Positions 44,400 through 54,138 are shown, counted from the first letter of the stretch. The stretch is 64,000 nt of DNA from CAKOTZ01 sp964489885 (GCA_964489885.1 CAZAZX010000007.1:14615-78614), one strand, 5' to 3'. Translations and numbers: made by a program. Notes: a model not told the origin generated them from the sequence alone.

Positions 44400-44597
44400 A
44401 TGGCAAAATGCGAAATCTGTGATAAATCCGTTAATTTTGGTAATAAATTGAGCATTGCTCGTTCTCATATTAGTAATAGAGCAAAAAGAACTTGGAAGCC
44501 TAATTTAAGAAGAGTTAATGTTAATGTTAATGGAGAACATAAAAGAATGTATGTATGTACAAAATGCTTACGTTCAGGAAAAGTTGAAAGAGTATAG
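44400..44597 (+). CDS. rpmB: 50S ribosomal protein L28
   Basis: 65 residues: MAKCEICDKSVNFGNKLSIARSH, then RTWKPNLRRVNVNV and YVCTKCLRSGKVERV. The four-cysteine (CxxC) zinc-binding form of L28. AGGAGGTGCTTTTAAA precedes the ATG. Monocistronic or cotranscribed with tRNA-Leu. Confidence 0.96.
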   Translation: MAKCEICDKSVNFGNKLSIARSHISNRAKRTWKPNLRRVNVNVNGEHKRMYVCTKCLRSGKVERV

Positions 44598-44602
44598 TTT
44601 TA

Positions 44603-44631
44603 AAAGCAAAGCTAATTTAAAGCTTTGCTTT
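44603..44631 (+). terminator. Terminator after rpmB
   Basis: AAAGCAAAGCT...AGCTTTGCTTT hairpin with T run. Confidence 0.85.
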
Positions 44632-44671
44632 TTCCTATGTATTAGTTTTTAATTCCAAAGATTAATTTTAC

Positions 44672-44697
44672 AAATCCCCTTAAAAATTTGGGGACTT
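44672..44697 (+). terminator. Second hairpin downstream of rpmB
   Basis: AAATCCCC...GGGGACTT followed by a seven-T run; a back-up terminator, or one serving the convergent gene. Confidence 0.6.
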
Positions 44698-44740
44698 TTT
44701 TTACAACTATTTTCATTTAACTTTTCATCCCTTTCTTAAA

Positions 44741-44893
44741 TTAGCCACTTGCAAGCCATGCTAAACCCAAGATACAAACAGCTATACCAATAATTAATAG
44801 CCACCATTTAAGAGGAAGCAATAATACTAATAAAATGCCTATTCCAAATCCAATTAAGCAAACACCAATAGTTTTTTTTAATAAGCACAACAT
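44741..44893 (-). CDS. Small two-helix membrane protein
   Basis: 50 residues: MLCLLKKTIGVCLIGFGIGI, then a hydrophobic stretch, KWWLLIIGIAVCILG and LAWLASG at the end. Two transmembrane helices are separated by a PLKWW turn. A textbook AAAAGGAGGTAATAAAGT site precedes the ATG, so it is surely translated. This kind of small protein is widespread in clostridia, but its role is unknown. Confidence 0.75.
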   Translation of the reverse strand: MLCLLKKTIGVCLIGFGIGILLVLLLPLKWWLLIIGIAVCILGLAWLASG

Positions 44894-44966
44894 ACTTTAT
44901 TACCTCCTTTTCAATATAATATTAAAAATTTTACAAAATGTTACAAATTTGAAAGGAATCAGAAAT

Positions 44967-45609
44967 ATGAAATTTAATAAAAAAAATATTCCAGAATTAA
45001 TTGAATTACTAAAAAAAGAATACACAGATGCAAAATGCAGTCTTGATTTTGATACAGCTTTTCATCTTTTAGTTGCTGTAGCATTGTCTGCGCAATGCAC
45101 AGATGAAAGAGTTAATAAAACTACTCCTTCACTTTTTAGTGTATATAGCACTCCTGAAGATTTTGCAAATGCAAAAATTGAAAAACTTGAAGAATTGATT
45201 CGTCCATGTGGATTTTATAAAGTTAAATCTAAAAATTTAATTGCGTGTGGGAAAATGTTAGTAGAAAAATATAATTCTAAAGTTCCAAATGATATGGATT
45301 CATTAACAAAATTACCTGGTATTGGTAGAAAATCTGCAAATGTCATTATGCTTAATGCCTATAATAATCCTGTACGGAATAGCAGTTGACACACATGCCA
45401 AAAGAATATCAAACAGAATTGGTCTTAGTAACGAAACTGATCCATTAAAAGTTGAACAAGATTTATTAAAAATTATAGACAAAAAATATTGGGCAGATAT
45501 AAATCATCTATTTGTATATCACGGAAGAAAATATTGCACAGCAAGAAAACCTAAATGTGAAGAATGTCCTATTCGTGATTTATGCCAAAAAAATATGAAT
45601 TTTTTGTAA
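44967..45609 (+). CDS. nth: Endonuclease III, joined across a CGG +1 site
   Basis: 213 residues if the C at 45375 is skipped. Before the site: NIPELIELLKKEY, ALSAQCTDERVNKTT and LTKLPGIGRKSANVIM with the helix-hairpin-helix and catalytic Lys. After it, in the +1 frame: GIAVDTHAKRISNRIGL with the catalytic Asp, and CTARKPKCEECPIRDLC with the C-x6-C-x2-C-x5-C iron-sulphur motif. It is a DNA glycosylase/AP lyase for oxidised pyrimidines. The zero frame stops ten codons before the end of the Asp region would be read. Start at 44967 (GAAAGGAATCAG upstream). The two halves carry one enzyme's essential residues, so the gene makes sense only with the shift. Confidence 0.85.
45375..45377 (+). other. 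CGG +1 site in nth
   Basis: CCT GTA CGG AAT AGC AGT TGA stops; skipping C gives CCT GTA GGA ATA GCA GTT GAC ACA CAT (PVGIAVDTH). CGG is codon 137 in the zero frame. Confidence 0.8.
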
Positions 45610-45677
45610 TATCAATTGACAAATTCTTCTTAAAGCTATATATTAAATACATTAAAATATATAGGAGGAGAATACAT

Positions 45678-46985
45678 ATGTTAAACAAAAAATTTAAGGT
45701 ATTTCTTTCAGTTTTTACAGTTTTAACATTAATGAGTACTATGTGTTTTGCTACAGAAGCAAATGTTGAAACATCAAATGCTGAAGTAACAAACGTTGAA
45801 ACAACAGATAATTCAGCAGATGAAACAACAACTACTTCTACTGAAAATACTGCAACAAATGAAACTGATACAACTGAAGGAACAAATGAAGCTACAGATG
45901 CTCAAGAAGATGAAAATACCTCAACATCAACAGCTACAACTGCAGATTCAACAGCAACTCCACAGACAAAAGATGGCGATATTTATCAATCTGGAAAAGA
46001 CATCACAATATCAGATGCTATCAATGGAAATGTTTTTGTTACAGCAGACAGCTTAACTGTTACAGGTCAAATTGGTGGTGATTTATTTGTTATGGCAAAT
46101 AAGGTTAACCTAGATGGCGCTCAGATTTATGGTAACGTATTTGCTATGGCAAAGGAAATAACTGTCAATGGTCTAATTTATGATTTATATGGTACGTGTG
46201 AAACATTAACTGTACCATATAATGGAACAGTTTACAGAGATTTACATGTTATGTGTAAAAATGCTTCATTAGATGGAGTAGTTGGTGGAAATGTAAACAT
46301 TAAAGTTGGTGGAAAATTTGAATTAAAAGATGATTGTATTATTTACAAAAATCTAAACTACACATCTGGCAATGAAATTGAAATTAAAGATGGTTTAGTT
46401 CAAGGTGATGTTAATTATTCAAAATCAGTTGATGTAATATTATCTTTGATAATTTCTTTATTATTTGTACTTGTTGTATGGTTAGTTATGGTTAGACTTG
46501 CTCCAGAATTTAGCAATAAAGTTGTTACTGCTGGAAAGCAAAGACCATTTGCTTCACTATTATTTGGATTAATAGGAATTATCTTAATTCCTTTACTAGC
46601 TTTTCTATTACTATTGACAAGAGTTGGATTTGTATTATCATATCTACTAATATTAATTTATTTATTGGCAATTTCACTTTCTATAGTAATAACAATTACT
46701 GTTTTAGCTGACATTCTTGCTAGTAAAGTTAAATCACTTTCTAAATTCAATAATTTGTTGGCTATAATAATAGTAACTATTGTATTGTGGGCATTGTTAT
46801 TTGTTTTGTGGTTTATTCCTTATGCACATATTGCTCAATGGATTATTACGATTATTGTTTGGTTAATTACGATTATTTTCTGCTTATCAGCTATATACGG
46901 ATTTGGAATATTTATACTTTCTGTATTAAATAAAGCTAATAAGTCTGTAAAAAAAGAAGTAAAAAAAGAAGCAAAGAAAGAATAA
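45678..46985 (+). CDS. Exported bactofilin-like protein with membrane domain
   Basis: 435 residues from the ATG at 45678 (ATAGGAGGAGAATACAT upstream). A signal peptide (~1-25, MCFA-TEA) leads to a Thr/Glu-rich linker (25-95). A beta-helical polymer-forming region follows (DGDIYQSGKDITISDAINGN, GQIGGDLFVMANKVNLDG), then four to five transmembrane helices (~255-420) and a Lys/Glu tail. It probably forms an extracytoplasmic scaffold anchored in the membrane. Followed by a terminator. Confidence 0.75.
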   Translation: MLNKKFKVFLSVFTVLTLMSTMCFATEANVETSNAEVTNVETTDNSADETTTTSTENTATNETDTTEGTNEATDAQEDENTSTSTATTADSTATPQTKDGDIYQSGKDITISDAINGNVFVTADSLTVTGQIGGDLFVMANKVNLDGAQIYGNVFAMAKEITVNGLIYDLYGTCETLTVPYNGTVYRDLHVMCKNASLDGVVGGNVNIKVGGKFELKDDCIIYKNLNYTSGNEIEIKDGLVQGDVNYSKSVDVILSLIISLLFVLVVWLVMVRLAPEFSNKVVTAGKQRPFASLLFGLIGIILIPLLAFLLLLTRVGFVLSYLLILIYLLAISLSIVITITVLADILASKVKSLSKFNNLLAIIIVTIVLWALLFVLWFIPYAHIAQWIITIIVWLITIIFCLSAIYGFGIFILSVLNKANKSVKKEVKKEAKKE

Positions 46986-47005
46986 AAACACAAAGAAAAT
47001 AAAAA

Positions 47006-47038
47006 AATAATTGGTTCATAAATCTTGAACCAATTATT
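47006..47038 (+). terminator. Terminator of the bactofilin-like gene
   Basis: AATAATTGGTTCA...TGAACCAATTATT hairpin followed by TTTTTT. Confidence 0.88.
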
Positions 47039-47108
47039 TTTTTATGATGAAATAATATTTTGAACCTAACGAACGGTTTTAGTCGTGTAGGCTTGTATCA
47101 ATTTCTTA

Positions 47109-47777
47109 TTATTCCTTTAATTTGCTAATTATTTGCTTATAATCATCTGAATTTATTATAGCTGTTCCACATACTGCAATGTCAATTCCTGCATTTTTTA
47201 ATAGTCCAATATTATCTAACTTTATCCCCCCATCTGCTTCTATATAAAAATCCAAATTATTTTCATTTCTATATTTACTTAATTTATGTATTTTTTCTAT
47301 TGTAGCTGGTATAAGACTTTGACCTCCTTTTCCAGGCTCAACAGTCATAACTAATACTAAATGTATATAGTCTAATAGAGAATATATTTTTTCTATATCT
47401 GTTTCAGGTTTAATTGCTATACCAACTTTTATTCCATTACTTTTAATATAACTTAAAATTTCTTTCAAATGATTAACATCTTCAAATGCTTCATAATGAA
47501 TTGTTATAAAGCATGGATTTACTGATAAGTATTCGTCAATATATTTTTTTGTATCTTTAACCATTAAATGAATGTCTAAGGGGGTATTAATTATATTACT
47601 TAAATTTTCAGAATATTCTAACATTTTCATTGTTGTATTATCATTTACAAATATTCCATCCATAACATCGATATGAAAATAGTCTGTTTTTGCAGCCTCC
47701 AAATTATAAAAAGTTTTTAGTGAATCTTCATTATTAATATTTAAAATTGATGTAGCTATTTCAATCACTTTAATCAT
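47109..47777 (-). CDS. rpe: Ribulose-phosphate 3-epimerase
   Basis: About 222 residues. ATSILNINNEDS, DYFHIDVMDGIFVNDNT (metal-binding His and Asp), PLDIHLMVKDTKKY, VLVMTVEPGKGGQSLIP and FYIEADGGIKLDNIG form the complete TIM-barrel signature. It interconverts ribulose 5-phosphate and xylulose 5-phosphate. The start is ATG 47777 or GTG 47768: TTGGAG is 0 or 9 nt upstream respectively. It follows the prkC-prpC-rlmN group in the same direction, as rpe often does in Bacillota. Confidence 0.93.
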   Translation of the reverse strand: MIKVIEIATSILNINNEDSLKTFYNLEAAKTDYFHIDVMDGIFVNDNTTMKMLEYSENLSNIINTPLDIHLMVKDTKKYIDEYLSVNPCFITIHYEAFEDVNHLKEILSYIKSNGIKVGIAIKPETDIEKIYSLLDYIHLVLVMTVEPGKGGQSLIPATIEKIHKLSKYRNENNLDFYIEADGGIKLDNIGLLKNAGIDIAVCGTAIINSDDYKQIISKLKE

Positions 47778-47871
47778 CTCCAATTTATCTAAATTAAAAA
47801 TTAAGACGGTATTTTTTCTATATCCACTTTTTTGTGGAATAGAGAAATCAACCGCCCATTTTATTTATTAA

Positions 47872-49845
47872 TTAATCCACATTTAATATAGGATTTGATG
47901 AATTCAAATCAACCTGTTCTTGTGTTTTTCTTACTCCATCTATAAATACTTTTACAGTTACAGTGCCTACTCCTTCTATATCTACTGTGATGTTTTCTGC
48001 ATTTTCTAAATGCTTCTTTTTATATACTGTATCTTCTGTTCCGTTAGATGTTACTTTAACGACAACCTCAACACTATCTGGTTCAATTGTCTTTCCTTCT
48101 TCATCTTTCTCTTCTTTATATCCCAAAAGAGATTTTAAATTAATATTTACTTTTCCTTTTTTTATTTCTTGTAATTTATTAACAGTAATTGAAACTGGTG
48201 TTTTTTCGTCTACTGTCTTATCTGCATCTACACTTTGTTTTAACACAATTCCATTTGATTGAGTAGAATCTGTTTCTGTTTTAACATTTCCAAGTGTAAG
48301 GCCAGCATCTTCTATAGCTTTCTCAGCTTCATCTTGTGTTTTTCCTATCACATAAGGTACAGTTACCTGTTTAATGCCTGTTCCTATGCTTACATATATT
48401 TTTACTGTGCTACCTACTGAAACTTCAGAATTAGCATCTGGTTCTTGTCTAATTACTATTCCCTCTTCAACCTTATCACTTTTTTCTTCTACAGCCTCAT
48501 ATCTTAAATTTACCTCTCCAATAGCCTCTGCAGCCTCGTTTTGCGTTTTTCCTATTACTTTAGGAACAGTAGTCAATTCTTGCCCCTTACTAACAGTTAA
48601 TTTTATAATCTCTGTATTGTTAATTTCATAGTTCTCTTGATAAGGTGGATCCTGTGAAATAACTGTTCCCGCTTCTTTTTGGTCATTAAATTCTTCAGTT
48701 AATTCATATTTTAATTTGGCTTCTTCTAATTGTTTTTTAGCTTCATCAATATTTAATCCAACTAAATTTGGTATTTGTACTTGTGTAGGCCTATTTTTAT
48801 TTACAACAAAAGCTGTTATTCCCATTGAAGTAGCAAATACGGCTATGCATATTAATAAAATTAGTAATACTTTTACAAATTTATGCTTTGCTAAAAATTT
48901 TTTAAATTTTCCCTTTTCTTTTCCCTGTGTTTTCGCTTTTTCCTTTTCAATTTCATCTAAGTTAATCTTTTTTGTTAAAGAACTGTCATCTATTTTTTTA
49001 ATATCTACAAAATCACCATCAGGATCTTTTAAACATTCTCTTAAATCACGTAGCATTTCTGTTGCAGAAACATAACGTAAATTTACATCTTTTTGCATTG
49101 CTTTCATAATAACTTTGTTAACACTATTCGGAATTGTGGAATTCAATTTCTGAGGTTCTACAGCTTCTTCTTGCATATGTTTCAATGCTATTGAAACAGG
49201 TGTATCAGCATCAAAAGGAACTCTTCCAGTCATCATTTCATACATTACAACACCAAGAGAATATAAATCTGATTTTGCATCTGTATATCCTCCTCTAGCT
49301 TGTTCTGGTGAAAAATAATGAACTGATCCCATTGTAGAACCAAAAGCAGTCATTGTTGAATTTGAAACTGCTTTTGCTATTCCAAAATCAGTAACTTTAG
49401 CAATTCCGTCTTCATTTATTATAATGTTATGTGGTTTTATATCTCTATGTACAATATTATTTCTGTGAGCCATCTCCAATGCAGATGCAATTTGAATTGC
49501 TATATTTATACTCCATTTCCAAGGCAAAACACCATTTTCTGTTATTATTTCTTTTAGAGTTTTTCCTTGAACTAATTCCATTACAATATAGTGAATATCT
49601 CCATCATCACCAGCATCATATACAGACACTATATTTGGATGAGTTAAGCTTGCAACAGCCTGTGCCTCAGCATTGAAACGTTTAATAAATTCTTGGTCTG
49701 TTGTAAATTCTTCTCTTAAGACTTTAACCGCAACATTTCTATTTAGCACATTACTTCTAGCTTTATAGACTGTTGCCATCCCTCCTACACCTATCTCTTC
49801 TAAAATTTCATACCTATCTCCCAAAACTTTACCTATTAGATTCAT
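47872..49845 (-). CDS. prkC: PASTA-domain Ser/Thr protein kinase (PrkC/Stk)
   Basis: 657 residues. The Hanks kinase domain (~10-270) has IGVGGMATVYKARS, NIVHRDIKPHNIIINEDG and VTDFGIAKA. A transmembrane helix lies at ~330-350. Three PASTA repeats follow (QIPNLVGLNIDEAKKQL, TVPKVIGKTQNEAAEAI, TVPYVIGKTQDEAEKAI), then a C-terminal beta domain. It senses muropeptides or lipid II and controls growth and spore germination. Operon with its phosphatase, 17 nt upstream. Confidence 0.96.
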   Translation of the reverse strand: MNLIGKVLGDRYEILEEIGVGGMATVYKARSNVLNRNVAVKVLREEFTTDQEFIKRFNAEAQAVASLTHPNIVSVYDAGDDGDIHYIVMELVQGKTLKEIITENGVLPWKWSINIAIQIASALEMAHRNNIVHRDIKPHNIIINEDGIAKVTDFGIAKAVSNSTMTAFGSTMGSVHYFSPEQARGGYTDAKSDLYSLGVVMYEMMTGRVPFDADTPVSIALKHMQEEAVEPQKLNSTIPNSVNKVIMKAMQKDVNLRYVSATEMLRDLRECLKDPDGDFVDIKKIDDSSLTKKINLDEIEKEKAKTQGKEKGKFKKFLAKHKFVKVLLILLICIAVFATSMGITAFVVNKNRPTQVQIPNLVGLNIDEAKKQLEEAKLKYELTEEFNDQKEAGTVISQDPPYQENYEINNTEIIKLTVSKGQELTTVPKVIGKTQNEAAEAIGEVNLRYEAVEEKSDKVEEGIVIRQEPDANSEVSVGSTVKIYVSIGTGIKQVTVPYVIGKTQDEAEKAIEDAGLTLGNVKTETDSTQSNGIVLKQSVDADKTVDEKTPVSITVNKLQEIKKGKVNINLKSLLGYKEEKDEEGKTIEPDSVEVVVKVTSNGTEDTVYKKKHLENAENITVDIEGVGTVTVKVFIDGVRKTQEQVDLNSSNPILNVD

Positions 49846-49862
49846 TATTCCTGCACCTCTCC

Positions 49863-50606
49863 TTAATTCTGGTTATTATCCTTCTTTATTAAAATTACAG
49901 TAATATTGTCTATTCCACCAATATCATTTGCCATATTCACCAATGACTTCTCTGGTGAAATTAAATCATTCAAAATTATATTTTGAATTTCACTATCTTT
50001 TACCAAATTAGTTAATCCGTCTGAGCAAAGAAGTATACTTTCTTTTTCATTCCATCTTTCAGAAAGTATATCAGGTTCTATTGTCTCATCACAGCCGAGT
50101 GCTTTAAGTAACATATGTCTATCAGGATGAACTTCAGCTTCATCTTTCGTTATTTTTCCCTCTTTTAATAATCTTTCAACATAAGTATGGTCTGTTGTCA
50201 ATTGTTTAATATAATCTTCAGAGACTTTATATACTCTGCTATCCCCTATATGGCTAATATAAATAATTTCATTATATATTAAACAAATATCTAATGTTGT
50301 TCCCATTTCGCTCAACTGTTCATCTTGTTTTGATTTTTCATATATTAGTTTATTAGCATATATAGTTGCATCTCTTAATAGGTTTAAAATATTGCTTTCT
50401 GACTTTTCTATTGTATTCCATTTTTCATATATGTAATTTTTTACACAATCTACTGACATCTTACTTGCAATTTCTCCACCAGCATATCCACCCATTCCGT
50501 CTGCTAATATAAACAGCTTTGGTTCATCATTTTCACTTGTTATAAAATAATAGTCTTGATTCATTTCTCTAACTTTACCAACATCTGTTTTTGCAAATAC
50601 CTTCAT
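49863..50606 (-). CDS. prpC: PP2C-type Ser/Thr phosphatase (PrpC/Stp)
   Basis: 247 residues: AKTDVGKVREMNQDYYF, LFILADGMGGYAGGEIAS, HIGDSRVYKV, LLCSDGLTNLV and GGIDNITVILI, the metal-binding motifs of PP2C. It reverses PrkC phosphorylation. Located between rlmN and prkC, the conserved Bacillota order. Confidence 0.96.
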   Translation of the reverse strand: MKVFAKTDVGKVREMNQDYYFITSENDEPKLFILADGMGGYAGGEIASKMSVDCVKNYIYEKWNTIEKSESNILNLLRDATIYANKLIYEKSKQDEQLSEMGTTLDICLIYNEIIYISHIGDSRVYKVSEDYIKQLTTDHTYVERLLKEGKITKDEAEVHPDRHMLLKALGCDETIEPDILSERWNEKESILLCSDGLTNLVKDSEIQNIILNDLISPEKSLVNMANDIGGIDNITVILIKKDNNQN

Positions 50607-50629
50607 ATTTCATCCTCTCTATATTTAGT

Positions 50630-51659
50630 CTAATTATTTAAATTTTTTCTTCTTAATTGTCCGCAAGCCGCATCAATATCTGACCCTAATTCTCTTCTAA
50701 TTGTTGCAACAATACCCTTGCTATTTAGGTAATCTCTAAATTTTAAGATATTTTCATTTGTACTTTTTACAAACTCCCCATTTTCAATTTTATTAATTGG
50801 AATTAAATTTACATGACAATTCATCCCCTTTAATAATTTTGCTAGTTTTTCAGCTTCTTCTAAATTATCATTATTGTCTTTTGCCAACGCATATTCAAAA
50901 GTTATTCTTTTATTTGTTTTCTTTATATAATATTTACAAGCCTTTATCAATTCTTCAATAGGATAAGCTTTATTCACAGGCATCATTTCACTTCTTTTAT
51001 CATTAGATGGGCTATGAAGTGATACAGATAAAGTACATTGCTTATCCTTATCTGCTAATTCATATATTTTAGGAACTATTCCACTTGTAGATATACTAAT
51101 ATGTCTAGCTCCAATTTCAAGCCCCTTTGGATTATTAATTATTTTAATTGCCTTCATTACATTGTCATAGTTATCAAGCGGCTCTCCAATTCCCATAAAA
51201 ACAATATTAGAAACTCTAATATTAGTATCTCTCTGCACTGCTAGGATTTGTTCTACTATTTCACCTGGAGTCAAATTTCTTATAAAGTCTATTCCTGTTG
51301 AAGCACAAAACTTGCATCCCATTTTACATCCGATTTGAGATGAAACACAAAGTGAAACTCCATGTTTATATTCCATTCTTACTGTCTCTATTGCATTATT
51401 ATCTAATACATCAAATAAATATTTAATAGTACCATCTTTTGATACCTGTTTTTTTAAAATATTAAAACAGTTCAAACTATAACTTTCTTTAAGTTTTTCT
51501 CTTAATGCAATAGACAAATTCGTCATTTCATCAAAACTTATAACATTTTCTTTGTAAATCCATTCATAAACTTGATTTGCCCTATATGGTTTTTCACCGC
51601 ATAGAAACAAATTCATCTTTTAATTCCTCAATAGTATAATCTTTTATGTTTTTTTTCAA
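50630..51659 (-). CDS. rlmN: 23S rRNA/tRNA adenine C2-methyltransferase RlmN, joined across a CGG +1 site
   Basis: 342 residues if read from the TTG at 51659 (GGAGGTCATTTCT upstream) with the C at 51599 skipped. MKKNIKDYTIEELKDEFVSM, then GEKPYRANQVYEWIYKE, gives the standard RlmN N-terminus. SQIGCKMGCKFCASTGI is the radical-SAM CxxxCxxC, and IGEPLDNYDNV and the terminal RELGSDIDAACGQL complete it. A shorter ATG frame at 51616 gives MNLFLCGEKPYR, which lacks the N-terminal helices and a ribosome site; I take it as spurious. RlmN methylates A2503 of 23S rRNA. Same operon as prpC and prkC. Confidence 0.88.
51597..51599 (-). other. CGG +1 site in rlmN
   Basis: Coding strand ATG CGG TGA stops at once; skipping the C gives ATG GGT GAA AAA CCA TAT AGG (MGEKPYR). 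CGG is codon 21 from the TTG start. Confidence 0.8.
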
Positions 51660-51707
51660 AGAAATGACCTCCAATTTCTTAACTATTTATTTATATCACA
51701 TATAATA

Positions 51708-52622
51708 TTATTTTTCAATAGTTGCCCCAATCATACCTGCATCGTTTTTTAATTTCGCCATCATGATTTTAGGGAAAAATTCATTATTGTACAAATATTC
51801 GTTTTTTCTAATATCATCTTTTATTTCCTCTAAAAACATATCTTCATAAAAAACTAGACTGCCTCCAAGTATAATCGCTTCAGGTCCAAATATATTTATT
51901 AAATTTGATATTCCAATACTTAAATTAGAAATATATTCTTTTTTTATTGGATCTAGAATTAGACTTAATTCTTCGTCTTTCAATAGTTCAATTAAAACTT
52001 TTCCTGTAAGCTTCTCATTTAATTTTAGTGCCTTTTGGACCTCTCTTTTCAATGAACCAATTGAAGCATAAGCCTCAAAACATCCTTTTTTTCCACAAGT
52101 ACATTCTTTTCCATTTATTTTAATTATACAATGTCCCATACCAAAGCCAGTTGTACGTGAAGTTTCTAAAAGTTTTCCATTTATAAATGCAGCTCCTCCT
52201 ATACCTGTACCGACTGATATAAATAAACAATTTGAATATGATTTTAAGTTTCCAAACTTTCTTTCCGCTAAAGCAGCACATTTACAATCGTTTCTAAGGA
52301 TTATAGGTACCCTAAAATACTTAGAAAGCTCAACACATATAGGAAATTTGTTCAAATTTAAGTTTTTCGATTTTATTATTACTCCCTTTTTAACTAGTCC
52401 AGGAGCTGCAATTCCTATTAATTCTATATCGTTTATATTTAATTTTCTATCTTCCAGAATTTTATTAATTAATTTTACAATATTTTTTATTAGAAATTCT
52501 TCAATTTTTAATTTATCTTCCTTTAAAATATCCACTTCTTTTTTTACAAGTAATTTTTCACCTTTGTCATCAAAAAGTCCAACACCAATATGGCTTCCAC
52601 CAATATCAATACCAATCTTCAT
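51708..52622 (-). CDS. ROK-family sugar kinase (glucokinase-like)
   Basis: 304 residues: MKIGIDIGGSHIGVGLFDDKG (ATP loop), ISVGTGIGGAAFINGKLL, GFGMGHCIIKINGKECTCGKKGCFEAYAS (the ROK zinc-binding CxCGxxGCxE) and IILGGSLVFYEDM. It phosphorylates glucose, N-acetylmannosamine or related sugars. AGAGGAGAACTT precedes the ATG. The sugar cannot be named from sequence alone. Confidence 0.9.
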   Translation of the reverse strand: MKIGIDIGGSHIGVGLFDDKGEKLLVKKEVDILKEDKLKIEEFLIKNIVKLINKILEDRKLNINDIELIGIAAPGLVKKGVIIKSKNLNLNKFPICVELSKYFRVPIILRNDCKCAALAERKFGNLKSYSNCLFISVGTGIGGAAFINGKLLETSRTTGFGMGHCIIKINGKECTCGKKGCFEAYASIGSLKREVQKALKLNEKLTGKVLIELLKDEELSLILDPIKKEYISNLSIGISNLINIFGPEAIILGGSLVFYEDMFLEEIKDDIRKNEYLYNNEFFPKIMMAKLKNDAGMIGATIEK

Positions 52623-52690
52623 AAGTTCTCCTCTTTAATTAATATAAATAATTATAATTATACAGCAAAACACAAAAAATAGCAAAAAAA

Positions 52691-52744
52691 ATACTTTTGA
52701 AGAGCCATACCTAAAATATAATAAGTAAGCCTCTTCAAAAGTAT
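52691..52744 (-). terminator. Terminator of the type IV pilus operon
   Basis: ATACTTTTGAAGAG...CTCTTCAAAAGTAT stem followed by TTTTTTTT on the minus strand, just after pilC. Confidence 0.88.
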
Positions 52745-52748
52745 ATTT

Positions 52749-54107
52749 TTAAACACCATAGGCAGAGAATAGGAAAGTACCCATATAAACTTGTAATAAT
52801 GGAACCATAACAACGACAACAAAGAATATTAGCAATACACCAACTATCATATATACGATTTCTGGTAGTGCTTTCATAACTTTTTCCATAATATTGTTAA
52901 TGTCTGTATCCATATATTCAAGTAACTTTTCCATCATTTCTGTTAAATCTGTCTGCATTCCTATTTTAAGCATTTCAGTTATCATAGGTGAAGAGAGTCC
53001 AGCTTTTTCAAATGGCTCAATCCACGACTGACCAATTAATATATTATTAATAGATGTTTCTATAATTGATAGCATAACATAATTATTAACAACATTTTTA
53101 CTAACTTCCAAAGCATCTTGAATTCTAACACCATTTTGAATATTTAATAAAACTGCCTTTGCAAACCTTTGAAAATCTATGGCATAAATTAGTTTTCCAA
53201 ATACTGGCATTGTATATTTAAAATAATGATAATTATATCTTCCTTTTGGAGTTCTGATATATGAGTAGAGCGATATAGCAATTATAGCAATTATTATTAC
53301 CGGCACATACCAATACTCTATCAATTTATTCAGAAAATTTGAAAACCATATTGTTACAGTAGGTAACTGGTCTTTTGATCCAACTTCGTCAAAAACATTT
53401 TGTACCATTGGTATCGCAACCAATGTTCCAACTATTAATAATGCTAAAAGTCCAACAAATTGTATTAAATTTGGAACTAATATTTTCTTTAATTTACTTG
53501 TAAGTTCAGTTGTATCATCTAAGTATTTTACCGCTTGTTCAAGTGAATTTGTAAGAGATCCTGAAAGTTCTCCAACCTTTATCATATTTACATATATATA
53601 AGGAAATACGTCTGGGTAATATTCCATTGTCAAATACATATTTTCTCCAGCTTCAACACCTATTAGTATATCTTCCAAAATATCTTTAAATCTTAAATTT
53701 TCTGTTCCTTGTATTATAGTAGTTAATGCGTGTATATTATTAAAATTTGCTTTTTTCAACAAATAAAAATCTTCTGTAAAAACAACTAAATCTCTTGGAG
53801 TTATTTTTTCAGTTCTTGTTAAAGAATTGTTTAATCTTTGATATAAACTGGCTTTACTTTTTTCTCTTCTAGCTAATATATCACCACTATTAATATTTTT
53901 TATCATTGAATCAATATTCTTGGCATTTCTCTTATTCTTTTTAGTTTTTTTATTTCTTCCTCTTAGTTCGGTAACACTAATTGGCATTAATCCATTTCTT
54001 TTTAGTTTTCTAATAAGGTAATGTCTATTTGTTTCTTCAACACGGTTTCTAACTATATGTCCATCTGGTGTCATAGCCCTATATACGTAAAGTGGCAAAG
54101 TTCTCAC
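52749..54107 (-). CDS. pilC: Type IV pilus inner-membrane platform protein PilC
   Basis: About 450 residues. After a basic N-terminal region come two GspF domains (~115-240 and ~315-440), each with transmembrane helices: LVVFTEDFYLLKKANFN; MIKVGELSGSLTNSLEQAVKYL; FAKAVLLNIQNGVRIQDALEVSKN; ITEMLKIGMQTDLTEMMEKLLEYMD. It anchors the assembly ATPase to the membrane. Start GTG 54107 or TTG 54098. Last gene of the pilus operon. Confidence 0.93.
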   Translation of the reverse strand: MRTLPLYVYRAMTPDGHIVRNRVEETNRHYLIRKLKRNGLMPISVTELRGRNKKTKKNKRNAKNIDSMIKNINSGDILARREKSKASLYQRLNNSLTRTEKITPRDLVVFTEDFYLLKKANFNNIHALTTIIQGTENLRFKDILEDILIGVEAGENMYLTMEYYPDVFPYIYVNMIKVGELSGSLTNSLEQAVKYLDDTTELTSKLKKILVPNLIQFVGLLALLIVGTLVAIPMVQNVFDEVGSKDQLPTVTIWFSNFLNKLIEYWYVPVIIIAIIAISLYSYIRTPKGRYNYHYFKYTMPVFGKLIYAIDFQRFAKAVLLNIQNGVRIQDALEVSKNVVNNYVMLSIIETSINNILIGQSWIEPFEKAGLSSPMITEMLKIGMQTDLTEMMEKLLEYMDTDINNIMEKVMKALPEIVYMIVGVLLIFFVVVVMVPLLQVYMGTFLFSAYGV

Positions 54108-54138
54108 TTCCCTTCTCGCACTTATTCACTATATTAAT

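Noticed and set aside
51597..51616. rlmN starting at ATG 51616 (MNLFLCGEKPYR)
   Set aside because: No ribosome site and it lacks the N-terminal helices that the upstream frame supplies. The frames join at the CGG, as in four other genes.
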